This document shows, one piece after another, positions 43,378-64,000 of a stretch of DNA of 64,000 nucleotides. The notes beneath the pieces are model-generated. The model did no database searches, had not been told where the DNA came from, and was given only the letters and a program-made list of their open reading frames with translations. This DNA is from Rotaria sordida. Taxonomy: Eukaryota; Rotifera; Eurotatoria; Philodinida; Philodinidae. How positions within the stretch are numbered: the stretch's first letter is position 1; each line of letters begins with the position of its first letter. The stretch covers positions 215,915-279,914 of the forward strand of contig CAJNOL010000089.1 in the NCBI GenBank assembly GCA_905250125.1, written 5' to 3'. The position numbers and the translations under genes were made by a program.

Positions 43378-45059
43378 TGCTCGTGTTCTGTCGTCGATAC
43401 GAAAATATAAAAAAGAAAGAAAGCGTTGAAAAAAACACAGGTTATAAGCTAGACAAAATATGTGAGTCATTCACGCTTGGAATATTCCTTTGAAATAACA
43501 TGCGTAAAAACGAATTACTCGCCATTTTATTTCACCATACAAAAAAGGTTTTTATAATCATAGATTTCACTAGTAAATTTATCGCACATTGAATATATCA
43601 TGAAAAAAAATTAAACGAAGTAAAAAAAAAAAGTTGAATTTCGTGAATGACTACTCGGATTAATTTCATGTGTAATGACAAAATAAAAAAAAAAGAATTC
43701 GAAAAATTCTGAAGATATTCTTAGTCACCATATAGATATATCGTCACAGATTGATTTCATTAACTTTTCAAAGATGGTAAAAACTAATTATTTATATGAA
43801 TGAATTTAAGCAATATAAGAAGACTCAAAAGCTTTTTAGTATTCACATTGTCTGTTTACTGCATTAAAGCATCCTTTTACAAAATAAACACAAATATTTG
43901 CCATAACAACTTACTGATAGTGTTCTGATCTCCCCCAAAAATTAAAGCCACACAGTGAAAAACAGTAAACCTTTTTTATATGAATCATTGTTTTTAACTA
44001 AACTTACTTCCTTTGATCGCGTAGTGACATCTATAAATCGAGAAACATTGAATATCATGTGGCAGTGGAGAGTATTTTCTTATAAACTTTAAAAATGTAT
44101 ATAATATTCTTTAGGTACTACAAATATATTTCTAGATGTCGATATATCCTGACATATACGGGAGCCACTCAGAATGTTTCAATGTCTTTGGAGACCGTGG
44201 CCGTATATATATATATGGCTTTGAAATTTGACTAGGGGTAGAAGTCCTTAAATACACTACAACTGGGTTTTTTAGTATGGATTTTTTATTCTAACATACT
44301 TGGTACACATATAGACGTTATAGAGTAGTCTAGATAGAGTATACATATATTTAACTTAGTATAGTTCGTCATTGTTCATCATATATTTGCTTTATAAAAT
44401 CAATGCTGAAAAGAAACTTAAATTTGTAGATTGCCATTTATAACTCATTTATAATGTCTTAGAAACTTATAATGCTCCAAAATCTATAATAGATCATCCT
44501 TCACTGATTTATCAATCAACTAGATCTATTGCTAGACACTTTCCATCTCTTATATCTCACACAACAAACAGAAAAAAGTTCTTCAACAAATTTATGTTGC
44601 ATATGGACACACTAGTCGAAGAAAGATGACTCATCTATGCTGTATAATTATGTAAAGATTGCAATGTAGGTTTTTATATTATTAGTTGTTTCGAGGAATT
44701 TCACGTTTTATTACATTTTTAACTTTTTTACATTAACTTTCCTCCTCATATGGTATTGAATCGTTGTTTGTTATATTTCTTGGATGTGTGTTTTGCTTCT
44801 GTCGTTTCATAATAAACATGAAGTATCTTTAGCTTTAAGTCTGATTGAGAAATTATGAGTGATACTTTTCAACTATAATTTATTTTGTAAGCGAAAATCC
44901 AACTTTTTTCTGTAAAAAAAAAGTCGATCCTCAAAGGATTAAAAACTTCCTTGTGATATATAGCTGCATTTAGTAAAAAAAAAACAAGTCAGGATAAAGG
45001 GTCTGACTATGGTTGGTAGGTGGTCATGGCTACATTGTAACACAAAGATTAGATTAATA

Positions 45060-45312
45060 AATCGTACAAAAGGGTTTATTAGCCTTATCAATCCTACATC
45101 AAATTTTTATAAACGCTTGCATGGTCATAAAGATAGTACAGCCTTGAAGCGTTTATAAAAACAAATGGTAAACTTTTCCAGAGTTTATTATCTTTATAAC
45201 CGTTCAAGGGTTTATGAAGTTGATATAAATCCTAAAAGAGCTTATAAAAATGGCATACTACTTAAAGTTATTTATGAAAGTTTGATGTAAACTTTATGAA
45301 GTTCATAAACCT
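45060..45312. repeat. Clustered TTTATAA-type short repeats
   Basis: At least eight variants of gtttataa, tttatgaa and cttataaa occur in about 250 bp (gggtttattag, gcgtttataaaa, agagtttattatc, gggtttatgaag, agcttataaaaa, gttcataaac). There is no fixed period; it may be a decayed satellite or element core. Confidence 0.45.
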
Positions 45313-46105
45313 TTCTATGGAATTCTTTATTCTACGCGATGATTTTCTCTCCACTCGAGCTCATCGACACGCAATACATATTCCACATCTATCTTCAAGA
45401 TCGATGCTGAGACTCTTCCAAATAATGAAGGCTTTCCTACACCTCAGGATTACAGCAGATTGAAGTACTCCTATTACTAACATAACATAGATATGAAGAA
45501 TCTAATTTGTTAATAAAAGACAATGAATGTTAACGCATCAATAGTGAGGAACTTGAAAAGTGTTAAAGATGCCTGTAGTGGACATCAGATAAAAGCCTGT
45601 GTTTTTCATGCTAAATCCATTATAGTAAAGCTGATCAAGCTCGAGTTGTCAGTTACGATCAGGATTTACCGACATCTATTGATTGTCAAAATATCATGCA
45701 AAAACATTGAATTTTATGTAATTTTTACCGGATAAAGAGATCTATGATGAATATTGTATTAACGATGTGCTACCAACAAACATTAGTTGAGTTATGACAG
45801 ATTATATATAAATGAAAAGTAATCGGGATGTTGCTATTTAATCTGTTTTTTTTTGACTAAAAATGTGATCAATATTACACTACATCAATTAAACACTCAA
45901 CAATATTTTTATTTTCGCTTCTATTTCGGCTTTACTGATATAAGTTAATCTAAAAATATTCATATCAACAGAAAATATGTGGTAACTCGAAAATCAGTGA
46001 TCTTCTTTGGAAGGTCGATCCCCATTTAAATGATATTTCAAAAAGTGTAACTTTGTATTATTGTTAAGATTTTTTCATGTTTATAAATTCTAACGTAAAC
46101 ATACA

Positions 46106-47718
46106 CAGGTGTTCAAATTTTCGAAAAAAAATTTCCCTCACGAATCATCAAATTTTACAAGCAATTATCAAGCAAAAAAAAGAATAAATTTCGAAAAACA
46201 TTGGAATCACTAAAAATTCTCATCAGGTATACAGAACTCTCCATAAATAAACTATAGAAATTTACTGGAAATTTGTGGCACCCACTAAGATATTAGCAGT
46301 AAATTTCCATAATTACTCATATTCTACAATGAAATTCCTAATTAGTTTTCGAGATAAGACATATCTAAGAAAAAGTGTCCAGAACAGTACTACTAAAAAG
46401 TGGAAAGAACTAATAGCCAAGAAATCTATATCAGCAGTGCTCAGACTTCCGAAAAAAGGAAATTTCAGAAGTTTCTGAAAGTTTCGCAATTATGTACTTA
46501 CAGAAATTTCTGAAATTTCCAATATGTCTAAAAACTTTTGATTTGCACTGCTATATGGTTATCAAGCTGATGGAAATTTCGGAAATTTGGGTAATTTCCT
46601 TTTTTGGAAATCTGAACTTACCTCTTCCTAGAACATGATGCCAAAGATGAGATTTTTTTCTTACTAAGAATGTAGTTCTGTTTGGATTGTTTGTATTAGC
46701 CATGCTCAGTTTTTTCTTGTTCTAGTCGAAGCTGTAGTCAAAATTCATGAAATACAAAACAAAGATTTCGAGATTGGTCGAAAATTTATATTTTTTAGGT
46801 TTTTTTCGACCATGCCAGCTGATTTTGAGATCTACGTTTCGTAGTAGACAAAATCTATAAATGGCTTTAGAAAGAGTGTTCAAAATTGATCACAATTGAT
46901 ATGAAGAATCTCTAGGAGTCCTGTAATTCTCAATACTAGACATATGTTTTTGTAAGCACAGATAAACCAATTCCTCGAATTTCCAATCAAATATTAGAAC
47001 GTTTCAAGTATTGAAAATTACCGGATTAATAGCGATTTTTCATATCAATAGTGATCAGTTTTGAACGCTCTTTCTGAAGCTATTGTTAGCTTCTATCTAA
47101 TGCAAAACATGGGTCTCAAAATCCGCTGGAATTCGTCTCAAAAAACTAAAAAGTGTGAATTTTCGATCGATCCTGAAATCTTTGTTTTGTATTTCATGAA
47201 TTTCCACTAAAGCTTCGAATAGAACAGATGTTCTAGGAGTTAGTGCATCTCTAGTAATTCCTGTAATTTTCGAGTAATTATCAAAAATTTCTTAACAAAT
47301 GGACTGAAAATTTCTTTTCATGTTTCAGTATGCTATACGATTGCGTGAGAAATTCGTTTTGAGTTGATAGCAATTACCGTGATCTCTCTGATATAGATTT
47401 CTTGACTTTTAGTATTTTCCACTTATTACTGGCAATGTTCTGGTAATTTTCTCTGTAAATATTTCTTGTGGCGATATTCAACTAGGAATTTCATTGTGGG
47501 ATATGAGTAATTATGAAAATTTGCTTGTGATGTCTTAGTAAGTACCGAAAATCTCCAACAAATTTCTATATTTTATTTATGGAGAGTTGTGTATACTATG
47601 TGCGAATTTTTAGTAATTTCAATATTGTTCGGAAATTATTCTTTTTTGCTTGGTGTAGTTGCTTCTAAACTTTGATGATTCGTGAGGGAAATTTCTTTTT
47701 TCGGACATTTGAACACTG
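46106..47718. mobile_element. Large palindromic transposon-like element (hAT-like termini)
   Basis: Left end CAGGTGTTCAAATTTTCG and right end (complement) CAGTGTTCAAATGTCCG begin inverted repeats that can be followed for about 250 bp, including tttccctcacgaatcatcaa near 46131-46150 and its complement near 47676-47696. A second, inner inverted pair (about 46735-46915 with 47025-47225; aacaaagattt / aaatctttgtt) is nested inside. There is no transposase frame. Termini resemble those of the small element at 56900-57112 that has an 8-bp target duplication. No duplication was found at this copy. Confidence 0.7.
46435..46621. mobile_element. Nested small MITE-like copy
   Basis: CAGTGCTCAGACTTCCGAAA on the left and, complemented, AAGTTCAGATTTCCAAAAAA on the right frame about 185 bp inside the larger element. 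The ends belong to the same terminal family as 46106-47718 and 56900-57112. Confidence 0.5.
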
Positions 47719-49077
47719 CTATGAAAAACATATAAATACAAAAGATATTCATAAAAACAAGAAAAATTCAATGAACAAATTTTTTATCGAAATATATTCA
47801 TTAGTCACTTGTGTTTGTATTTTATTTATGTCAATAATAGCACAATAAAGAATCAATTTTGCTTAATTCAACCTACATTAATCGTATTGTTCAATGTTTG
47901 TTAATAATGTATGAGTCCGCTATTGTTATTTTACGTTAATAAGCAGTTATAAAAAACACATTTATCGATTTGATTAAATTTTCTTCACAAAAAAAAGTTA
48001 TTTCTAAGCTTGAAGATCAAGTTAATCAAATGTTATTAAGTATAAGATATCATTGAAAATTATTTCAAATAATGTCGATTCGTTTCAATCATTACATAGG
48101 ATTTTTGTAATATTTCTATTTTATGTTATCGCCAAAGCACTTATTTACTTATATGCATTTTGGAATACTTTTTTTTTTAATGAAAGATCACATAAATTTT
48201 TTCCTTCATTTTTTTTCTTTCGTTTTTAATATAGTGCATTGATTTTTTTTTCAAATACCTCCGTGTGTTTACATTAGGATTTATAAACATGACAAAAAAA
48301 AACTTAACAATAATAAAAAGTTACATTTTTTTCGAAATATAATTTAGATAGGGATCGATCTTTCAGAGAAGATCACTGATTTTCTAATTAACAAATATTT
48401 CATGTTTATATAAATATCTTTAGATTAGTTTATATCAGTAATGCCAAAATAGAAGCGAAAATAAAATGAGAAGGATAAAGTAAATGTTACAACCCAAAGA
48501 AAAAGAATACGAAAAAATATATGTATATATGGGGAAATTAGAAAAAAAGAAAAGAGAGAAATAGCATTTTCTTGGATAGGAAACGCACAACATATACATT
48601 TGAGCTGGTTATAGGTTAAATATAAATATGGTTCTTTGAAGTGACAAAGATGGACGGTTTAAAAAAAGAAAGAGTATACAGGAGAATACAATTAGTATTT
48701 TTCTTCACGACTATGATCAACGAGAAATCTTGATGTTATGAATGAATTTATCTGTTATTGAAAGTTGAGTTTTGACATAAAGACTATGTAATTCAGACAG
48801 ATAAATACAAAAGAAACGAAAATTTTAAAGCAGAAAAGAAAAAAAAATCGAAGGTCTTGTTGTCAGAGATAAAGAAAGAAAAAAGACGTCGAAAAATTCT
48901 ATTTTAATCTAAAATAACACCAGGTTTTTCATTTTTTTCGATTTAATCGTTTTATAGAAAAGAATTTCGTGGTTTATAAAAAATTTTTTTTTATTCAATT
49001 TTTTCATGAAAAAATAATAGATCAAAGTTAAATTTTCCGACGTTTTTTTCGTATGAATCAGTTGATAATTTTTTTTC

Positions 49078-57560
<8,483 letters not shown>

Positions 57561-60500
57561 TTTTTGTGTAAAACACTGTAGCTGTAGAAAAAAAAAATAA
57601 TATGAAAATAATCTGACGCAGATAAACACTATTATGATAGGATGACATGACTCATAATCGTTTTCCAAATGGTTGCGTAACAACATGAAATAAATATTTC
57701 AGAAAAACTTATGTTAATTCCTCATCTAGCATACAAACCTTATTCGATTGAATAATATTTTGATGATAAGAAAATGATTTAACAGACTAGGATTGTTTAA
57801 AAATGAAATTCACTTTGTTGCCTTGTTTGTTTGTCTACTGCCGTCTCTGTAATGTATAGATGAATAACCAAATAAAATGGAGAAAAGTAATGGGTAAACA
57901 TGTTTATACGAATATATAAGGGATCTAACGACAAATTTTAGTGGAGTATTTTTCTAACCAATAGAATTTTTGTGTTAAATAAAATATACGTACAGATTAA
58001 TAAAGTTTTCTTGCGAAATTATTTAGATGATGAAAATAAAATAAAAATTGATTTAAAAATAATATCAACTTGAATATTTATTTAAAAAAAAATTGATTTA
58101 ATTTAAATTTTCTTGTTTTCTTTTGTAAATCTTAAGTTAATTATATTGAATTAGTTTGTAATGTATGGTTCATATGAATAATAATATATTAGTAAGTTTC
58201 TTATTAATTATCAATATTGAATTATATTAACAAATGATAATAGAACAGTGTAAGTTAAATTTTATTATTTTCTATTTTAGTGAATTATGATCAACATCAT
58301 CATTTTTTAAATTCAACGAAATTCCATACGTATCTCAATACCAAACTTCTTCTGCAATAAGGATAATATGTATCTGATACTACAAGTCTATTAATTTCTC
58401 TTGACTATAGATTTTTCTTCAAGATTTTCTACTTGTTTTATTTTGTATAAGTTGATTAAAATTAAACAAAAGCAAAGATAAATGCTTCGTGTTTCTATGA
58501 AAAAAAAAGAAGTTTGAACACAACCGAATTGTTTTCATCTGACTACGATTTTACAATCAAATATCACCGTTTCATTTGGAAAATCGTAGTTTCATTGTTC
58601 CATTAAAAAATAAATACAATAGTGACAAGGTAGTGTCTCAGATTTGTTCGTGATGACGTTGGAGACATCGAGAATGTATCTTATGTACAATATTATCTTT
58701 ACATGTCTAAAATCGTACATCAGTAAAAGGCAAGATAAGCAAACGGATTAGGAAAATGTGTTATGTAATAAGTTATATTATTTATTATAATAATTTGTGC
58801 AAAAATTCTACTATACGAACATATCTTACGATTAAGTTGCATTTTTAAAACTTCACTACTAGAAATTCAAATAGAGCTACTCTTTGTAGAACTGATCAGT
58901 CCATGACATGCTATGAACTTCTTCAACCTGTTTGCCTGCCTCTCATTTAGTTGAGAATGTCAATCGCGGTCGATGTACTTTTGTTCTTACATACTGATAT
59001 CATGACGATTAGTGGGTGTAAGTAGAAAACTACCTCTACAAGAAAACAAGAAAGTCGTACATATCAAAAATGACGTCGCTATACGAAATATTCAATGGTT
59101 TAATACAGTAGGTAACTGTCAAGGAAAGACAAAAGAAATACGACATTAACATAAAGAAAAAAACTTCTGTTTCTGAATGCATTGAGTGAGCTAGTTGAAA
59201 AAGACACATTAGGTTCTGCCCTATTACAATCATATAAATGTCAATCAGAGCCAATACGAATTAGTAAATAATTCATATTAAATAAGTCATCGATTACACT
59301 ATGCGTACAGCAACTCACGGAAATCAATAAATAAATTAAATAAATACATAGACAATGAATAATATAGTCACAATGTATTATTAGGCATGATTATGTCTAA
59401 TAAAAACGATGAAAACAAAAAAAGAAAATTATTTCTCTGCTTCCATTGTCAAAAACTTGCCACTGTATATTATGATCTTTATGTTTTCTCGTGAAAAGAA
59501 AACAAAGTTTCTTTTTTTTTAATTAGGGAATATATGACAGGTAAGCGATCAGACTGAATGGTTTGTTTGAGCCTCCGTTTGCTGCGCTGTTCTCGAAGGA
59601 TTAACAACTACGATTTTTTCAAAGATCCAGGTGAAGCAGATTATCTTCAATCTGTTCTATCGCATTAATGTACTAATAAAACCTTAAGATGTCACATAAC
59701 GTGATTTTTTCATAGGTTTCTTCGTAAGTAATTCAAAAGAAAAAAAACAGCATGTCATAAATAAATTTTATATTAAAGGTGTCGAACGTATTTAGTCTGC
59801 TTCCGAATATTTTAAGGGTAATTATACCAATTCAAAATATTATACAAAAAGAGAGTTTTTGCTCATTACAGACGTGTAATTTATAAATTAAAAGGTTTGA
59901 GAATCTCGCGTAGCTTGGCGTTTTCTTTGTATAATTATTTTGCATGGCTCATTCTTGTAAAACTTGGGTTAATAATATAACTCATATTATTGAAAAGAAT
60001 CACATTTTATCTTTCATATTTCATGAAGACTCTGTATACAATATTTCTTTTTCAGTCAATTCACACTATTCTATTTAGAATAAAGTAATTCTAATAAATT
60101 ACTTAAACCACTGTTACACCTGATAAGTGTTTTTTTTTCTTGTTTTTCAGATACCAGTCTTTTTTTGAAGATAAAAACAAACAGTTGACCTTTATTATTA
60201 AACCAGAAGGTATGTTAAAATAATCCCTTCTTTTTTACTAAAATGTTTCTACTTCAATGATTCATTTAAATAATTACTGTTAAAGTCATGGATGTACTGC
60301 ATAGAAAATATTCAATTACTGAGTCGCATAATTATCAATCGCAATATAAAGAAAAAAAAAACAAGAAGAGGTGAACATAGAAAATAATTGACTAGGCGAA
60401 GGTCATCAGGCGCACGTGCATGCAAATGTCTTTTTCTCACTTATAGTCGACATTTTTTTCTCTCTCTCTCCCTTGTTCCATTTACTCATTTTTTTTGCAT

Positions 60501-60823
60501 TGCCTTATTTGATCATATACACATGTCTTAGAGATAGAAAAAACAAGAGAATAAAAGAAACAAATCGAGTAAGTCTGATATTTACTTTTCTAAAAGAATG
60601 AATCGAAAAAAAAATAGAAAAAGCAATCAATTAAATCTTCAGAATTTATTTTTGTCCTCAGACAAATACACCTCCTTAAAATAACGATGACAGAATGTGT
60701 TTATTCGAAGATCCGATATATATATTTTTTTTTATTGTATTATAGCCATCAATCTTGTGGCAATAATCGTAAATGTTTTTATTTTAAAATTATTTTTTTT
60801 TTGATAAAGAAAAGAAACAAGAA
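57561..60823. other. Intergenic region between cullin B and XPR1
   Basis: About 3.3 kb; cullin B (-) and XPR1 (+) diverge from it, so both promoters should lie here. Apart from a possible orphan exon at 60151-60209 I see no gene. AT-rich tracts and short open frames without recognisable features fill the rest. Confidence 0.55.
60151..60209 (+). pseudogene. Orphan exon-like segment, possibly tubulin-tyrosine-ligase-like
   Basis: A polypyrimidine tract and CAG (ending 60150) precede a short open segment that reads YQSFFEDKNK then QLTFIIKPEG and stops at a GTATGT donor. IIKPEG resembles the ATP-grasp motif of TTLL enzymes (usually followed by GCQGRGI), and the fold position of the intron would be reasonable. 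I could not find neighbouring exons on either side. It may be a gene remnant, a 5' UTR exon of XPR1, or chance. Confidence 0.25.
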
Positions 60824-63800
60824 ATGAAATTTGCCCAACATTTATCAGCCCATGTGACACCAGAATGGAATTCACAATATATTCGATATGATGAAATGAA
60901 AGAGTTACTTGCACAAGCTGTAGCTAAAGCACAACCATATGTTGATGAAAGTGATAACATTTTACGTGAACAATTTTTTTTACGTGTTGACGAACATTTC
61001 TTTCAAGTAAGATAATCAAATAAAAATTTCGTAATTCTTCTTTTTTTTTTCGTAATATAGTATTGTGAAAAAGAAGCAACAAAAATCAATACTTTCTTCG
61101 CAGAAAAACTTGCTGAGTAAGTTGAAAATATTATTTGAATATATAATTATTGCAGTACATAGACGAAACACAGTAGATCAATGCTCTTTCAACATAAAAG
61201 TTTAGTAGAGAGAGAGAGTGCGTGTGTTTTTTTTTATCTGAATTTAGACGTCATAGTTTTCATCATGTCATAAGCATTGTAAGAAAGTAGTATTTGACTT
61301 TTCTCTTTCTAACGGTAATAGTTAAAATTTGATGTTTATCGTTTCTTGAACGATATTATATGACGCACTATGCGTTATGTACTTCCTTGCATCCATGGCA
61401 TGTATAAATTTCTACTTTCTATTGACATTACAACTTATTTATTCTTTTTTTTTTAATATTATCAATGCATTATTGATTCTTCCATTTGATTACTCATTTT
61501 GTAAGAATGTTCGTTTTTCGTGATCATTCTTATTGTTATACTAGTTCATAAATTAATTATTTATCTTTAGAAATAATAAAGAAATTCATTGAATGTATAT
61601 AAAAAGTGATTTAAACTACAAGAATTACGAGTTCTTCAATCATGTTTTGATATGAACAAGATCATGTTCTTTCGTATTTATCATTGGAAAGAATCAAATA
61701 AAGAATATTGATTTGTGTAAAAATTCATGAACCAAATAAATCTTTAGAAAATTTTCAGAAAATAACAATTTACAGATTTTATATTGTTTAATTCGTACAG
61801 TTATATCATATATTCGAATCAGTTGTCGTCTCATATTAAACATCTAAATAAAGTTAGACTTTTTATGCTTGTTTATTATTTATGTTTCAATACTACTATT
61901 GACGAAAACTTTCATCAAGTTTCATATAGATCGACATTCTCCCTTAAGTTTCTCTATTCGAAGTTAATTAACAAATTCTTTTTAATTTTCGTTCAATGAA
62001 TTCAATTTTATGATTTTTAGAGCATCAAGACGATGGGAAACATTAAGCAATGAAGTTCTACAAATGGAACAAGCACGTCGATTTGGACATCGTCGTCCAG
62101 CAATAGTACCTGGTAATACTCCTGGAAATGATCAAAATATTGGTGTTACTAATACAGATGGTGTAAAACTAACAAAAGTAAAACATCGTTCAGGTCACAA
62201 TGAAGATGATAATGCAATGACACCATTAACACGTGTATTACCTGAACGTTTAATTGAACTAACACGTGAAAAACAAACACAACGTGTACAATATCGAAAA
62301 AGAACTGATTTAAAATTAGCTTTCAGTGAATTTTATTTAATGCTCGTTCTAGTACAAAATTATCAAACACTTAATTTTACGGGTTTTCGTAAAATATTAA
62401 AAAAACATGATAAATTATTTCGAACAATTCGTGGTGACGAATGGCGGTAAGAATTGTATTATTAAAAAAAGAATTAAAATAAATTATTATTTTTTTGTAT
62501 TGATATTTAGAAAATTACATATTGATTCAGCACCATTTCATACATCTCAACATGTTAATCAATTAATTAATGATGTTGAAGTGTTGTATACTGATACATT
62601 CGAATCAGGCGATAGAGCTCGTGCTATGAAACGTTTACGTATACCACCACTTGAAGAAAAACAATCACCTGCTGTTACATTTCGTGTTGGACTCTTTGTT
62701 GGTACGATTTTTTCTAGACTGAAACAAAAAGAAACATAATACTATATTTATTTATAGGAATGCTTTTTCTACTACTTCCAACGGTCATTATACTTTGTTC
62801 ACACCTTCACGACAGTCAATCAACAAAACCATTAGCTTGGCGACAAGCATTATTTTTATATCGTTCAACATTTCTTGTTGTTCTTCATATTGCTTTAGTT
62901 GGTATAAATGTTTATGGTTGGTCATCATCTGGTGTTAATCATGTACTTATATTTGAAATTGATCCAAGAAATCATTTAACATATCAACAATTTCTTGAAA
63001 TAGGTACATTTTTATTTGTTATTTGGTTTTTAAGTTTTACTGGATTTATTCTTTCATCTTATTATGATTTTCATCCATTTATTCAACCACTTATTTTTTT
63101 AACATTGATTCTTCTTTTTTTATTTAATCCAACACCTACACTTTATCACCATGCACGTTTTTGGTTTTTAAAAACATTACGTCGTATTATTTGTGCACCA
63201 TTTTATCGTGTTGGTTTTGCTGATTTTTGGTTAGGCGATCAATTGACATCATTAGAATTAATATTTTTTGATATAGAATATTTTCTTTGTTTTTATTTTT
63301 ATGATGTTGGATGGTGGCCTGTTAATTCAATGTCATCAGCACGTAGTATACTTTGTAATGGTTGGCCAAAAATAGTTTTACAAACAATTTTATTGATGTT
63401 ACCATCATGGTTTCGTTTTGCTCAATGCTTAAGACGATATCGTGATACAAAACACAAATTTCCTCATTTAGCTAATGCTGGAAAATATGCAACTGGATTT
63501 CTTGTTATTAGTACAAATTCTTTACGTCGTGCAACAGCTATACATTTTCTTGATGATCCAACATCAAATCCATTTTTATATGTATGGATTCTTGCATCAT
63601 TTATAGGTGCGACATATAAATTAATATGGGATTTAAGAATGGATTGGGGATTTTTTGATTCAAATGCTGGTGAAAATAAATTTCTTCGTGATCAAATTGT
63701 TTATCCATCAAAATTGTATTATTATGCAGCTATTGCAGAAGATGTCATTTTTCGTTATATATGGATTATAAATGTTTTTATGCAGTTTCGTACACATTCA

Positions 63801-64000
63801 GCTGAATATGCCGATGTGATTGGTTTTATATTTGGTTTAATTGAAATATTTCGTCGTTTTATATGGAATTATTTTCGTTTAGAAAATGAACATTTAAATA
63901 ATTGTGGAGAATTTCGTGCTGTACGTGATATATCTATAGCACCAATGTCAACTGTATTTGATCATGGAACATTAGAAGATATGATGGATAAAGATAATGG
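60824..64000 (+). CDS. XPR1: Xenotropic and polytropic retrovirus receptor 1 homologue, SPX-EXS phosphate exporter (3' partial)
   Basis: Plasma-membrane inorganic phosphate exporter; the cytosolic SPX domain senses inositol pyrophosphates. Exons: 60824-61006, 61061-61116, 62021-62446, 62511-62701, 62758-64000 (runs off the window). 699 residues are visible; by comparison with human (696 aa) roughly the last 60 are missing. The SPX domain starts [15 protein letters not shown] and continues with [22 protein letters not shown] and [14 protein letters not shown], which carries the lysine cluster that binds inositol phosphates in the family. The EXS part has multiple membrane segments and the blocks NTYGW-like [57 protein letters not shown], and [18 protein letters not shown]. 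The linker between helices of SPX (about residues 95-150) is longer and more polar than in human. Intron 2 is about 0.9 kb. Confidence 0.97.

Larger units (their letters stand above)
43378..49077. other. Intergenic region between the two cullin genes
   Basis: 5.7 kb between the 5' end of copy A and the 3' end of copy B. Contents: an imperfect repeat rich in gtttataa/ttataaac words (about 45060-45310), the 1.6 kb palindromic element at 46106-47718, and AT-rich low-complexity sequence. No gene was recognised. AATAAA on the minus strand at 48990-48995 may be the poly(A) signal of copy B. Confidence 0.6.

Overview
The window is metazoan nuclear DNA and most resembles a bdelloid rotifer (Rotaria/Adineta type). 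Reasons: it is strongly AT-rich; genes are split by many 50-65 nt GT-AG introns; protein families are plainly animal (CYFIP, DNAAF11, XPR1, SLC25A51, KLF, CUL1); there is a single-exon orphan GPCR of a rotifer-like type; and degenerate TGTGGG-like tracts are present, TGTGGG being the published bdelloid telomere repeat. The species assignment is inference. Exon structures were built by hand from splice signals, reading frame and remembered family conservation; no alignment was run.

Layout. 948-2337 (+): a four-exon KLF10/11-like zinc-finger factor. 4233-9206 (-): DNAAF11/LRRC6, a dynein-arm assembly factor, 14 exons, one 3 kb intron holding a palindromic repeat. 9207-12597: no gene seen. 12598-13512 (-): SLC25A51-like mitochondrial NAD+ carrier, single exon, directly downstream of CYFIP (13674-27109, -, 25 exons), a WAVE-complex subunit. 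27110-33757: gene-poor tract of decayed sequence, GT/CA-rich hairpin repeats and small inverted repeats. 33758-34771 (+): orphan 7TM receptor. 37256-43377 (-) and 49078-57560 (-): two tandem, intact CUL1-type cullins with almost identical exon structure. 60824-64000 (+): XPR1 phosphate exporter, running off the window end.

The genes are housekeeping or ciliary/cytoskeletal and do not form one pathway. The closest functional pairing is the two cullins, both expected to be scaffolds of SCF-type ubiquitin ligases.

The unusual material is non-coding. Nearly every long intron is long because of an inserted element: palindromes with arms of roughly 120-450 bp (6199-6830, 14764-15567, 16199-16489, 41486-42425), a composite repeat (20850-21665), a Helitron-like element (54870-56118), a small hAT-like MITE with an 8-bp target duplication (56892-57120), and a 5'-truncated retroelement with a 16-bp target duplication (51208-51805). 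A 1.6 kb palindromic element (46106-47718) sits between the cullins and shares termini with the MITE. No bacterial-type system, CRISPR array or tRNA gene was seen.
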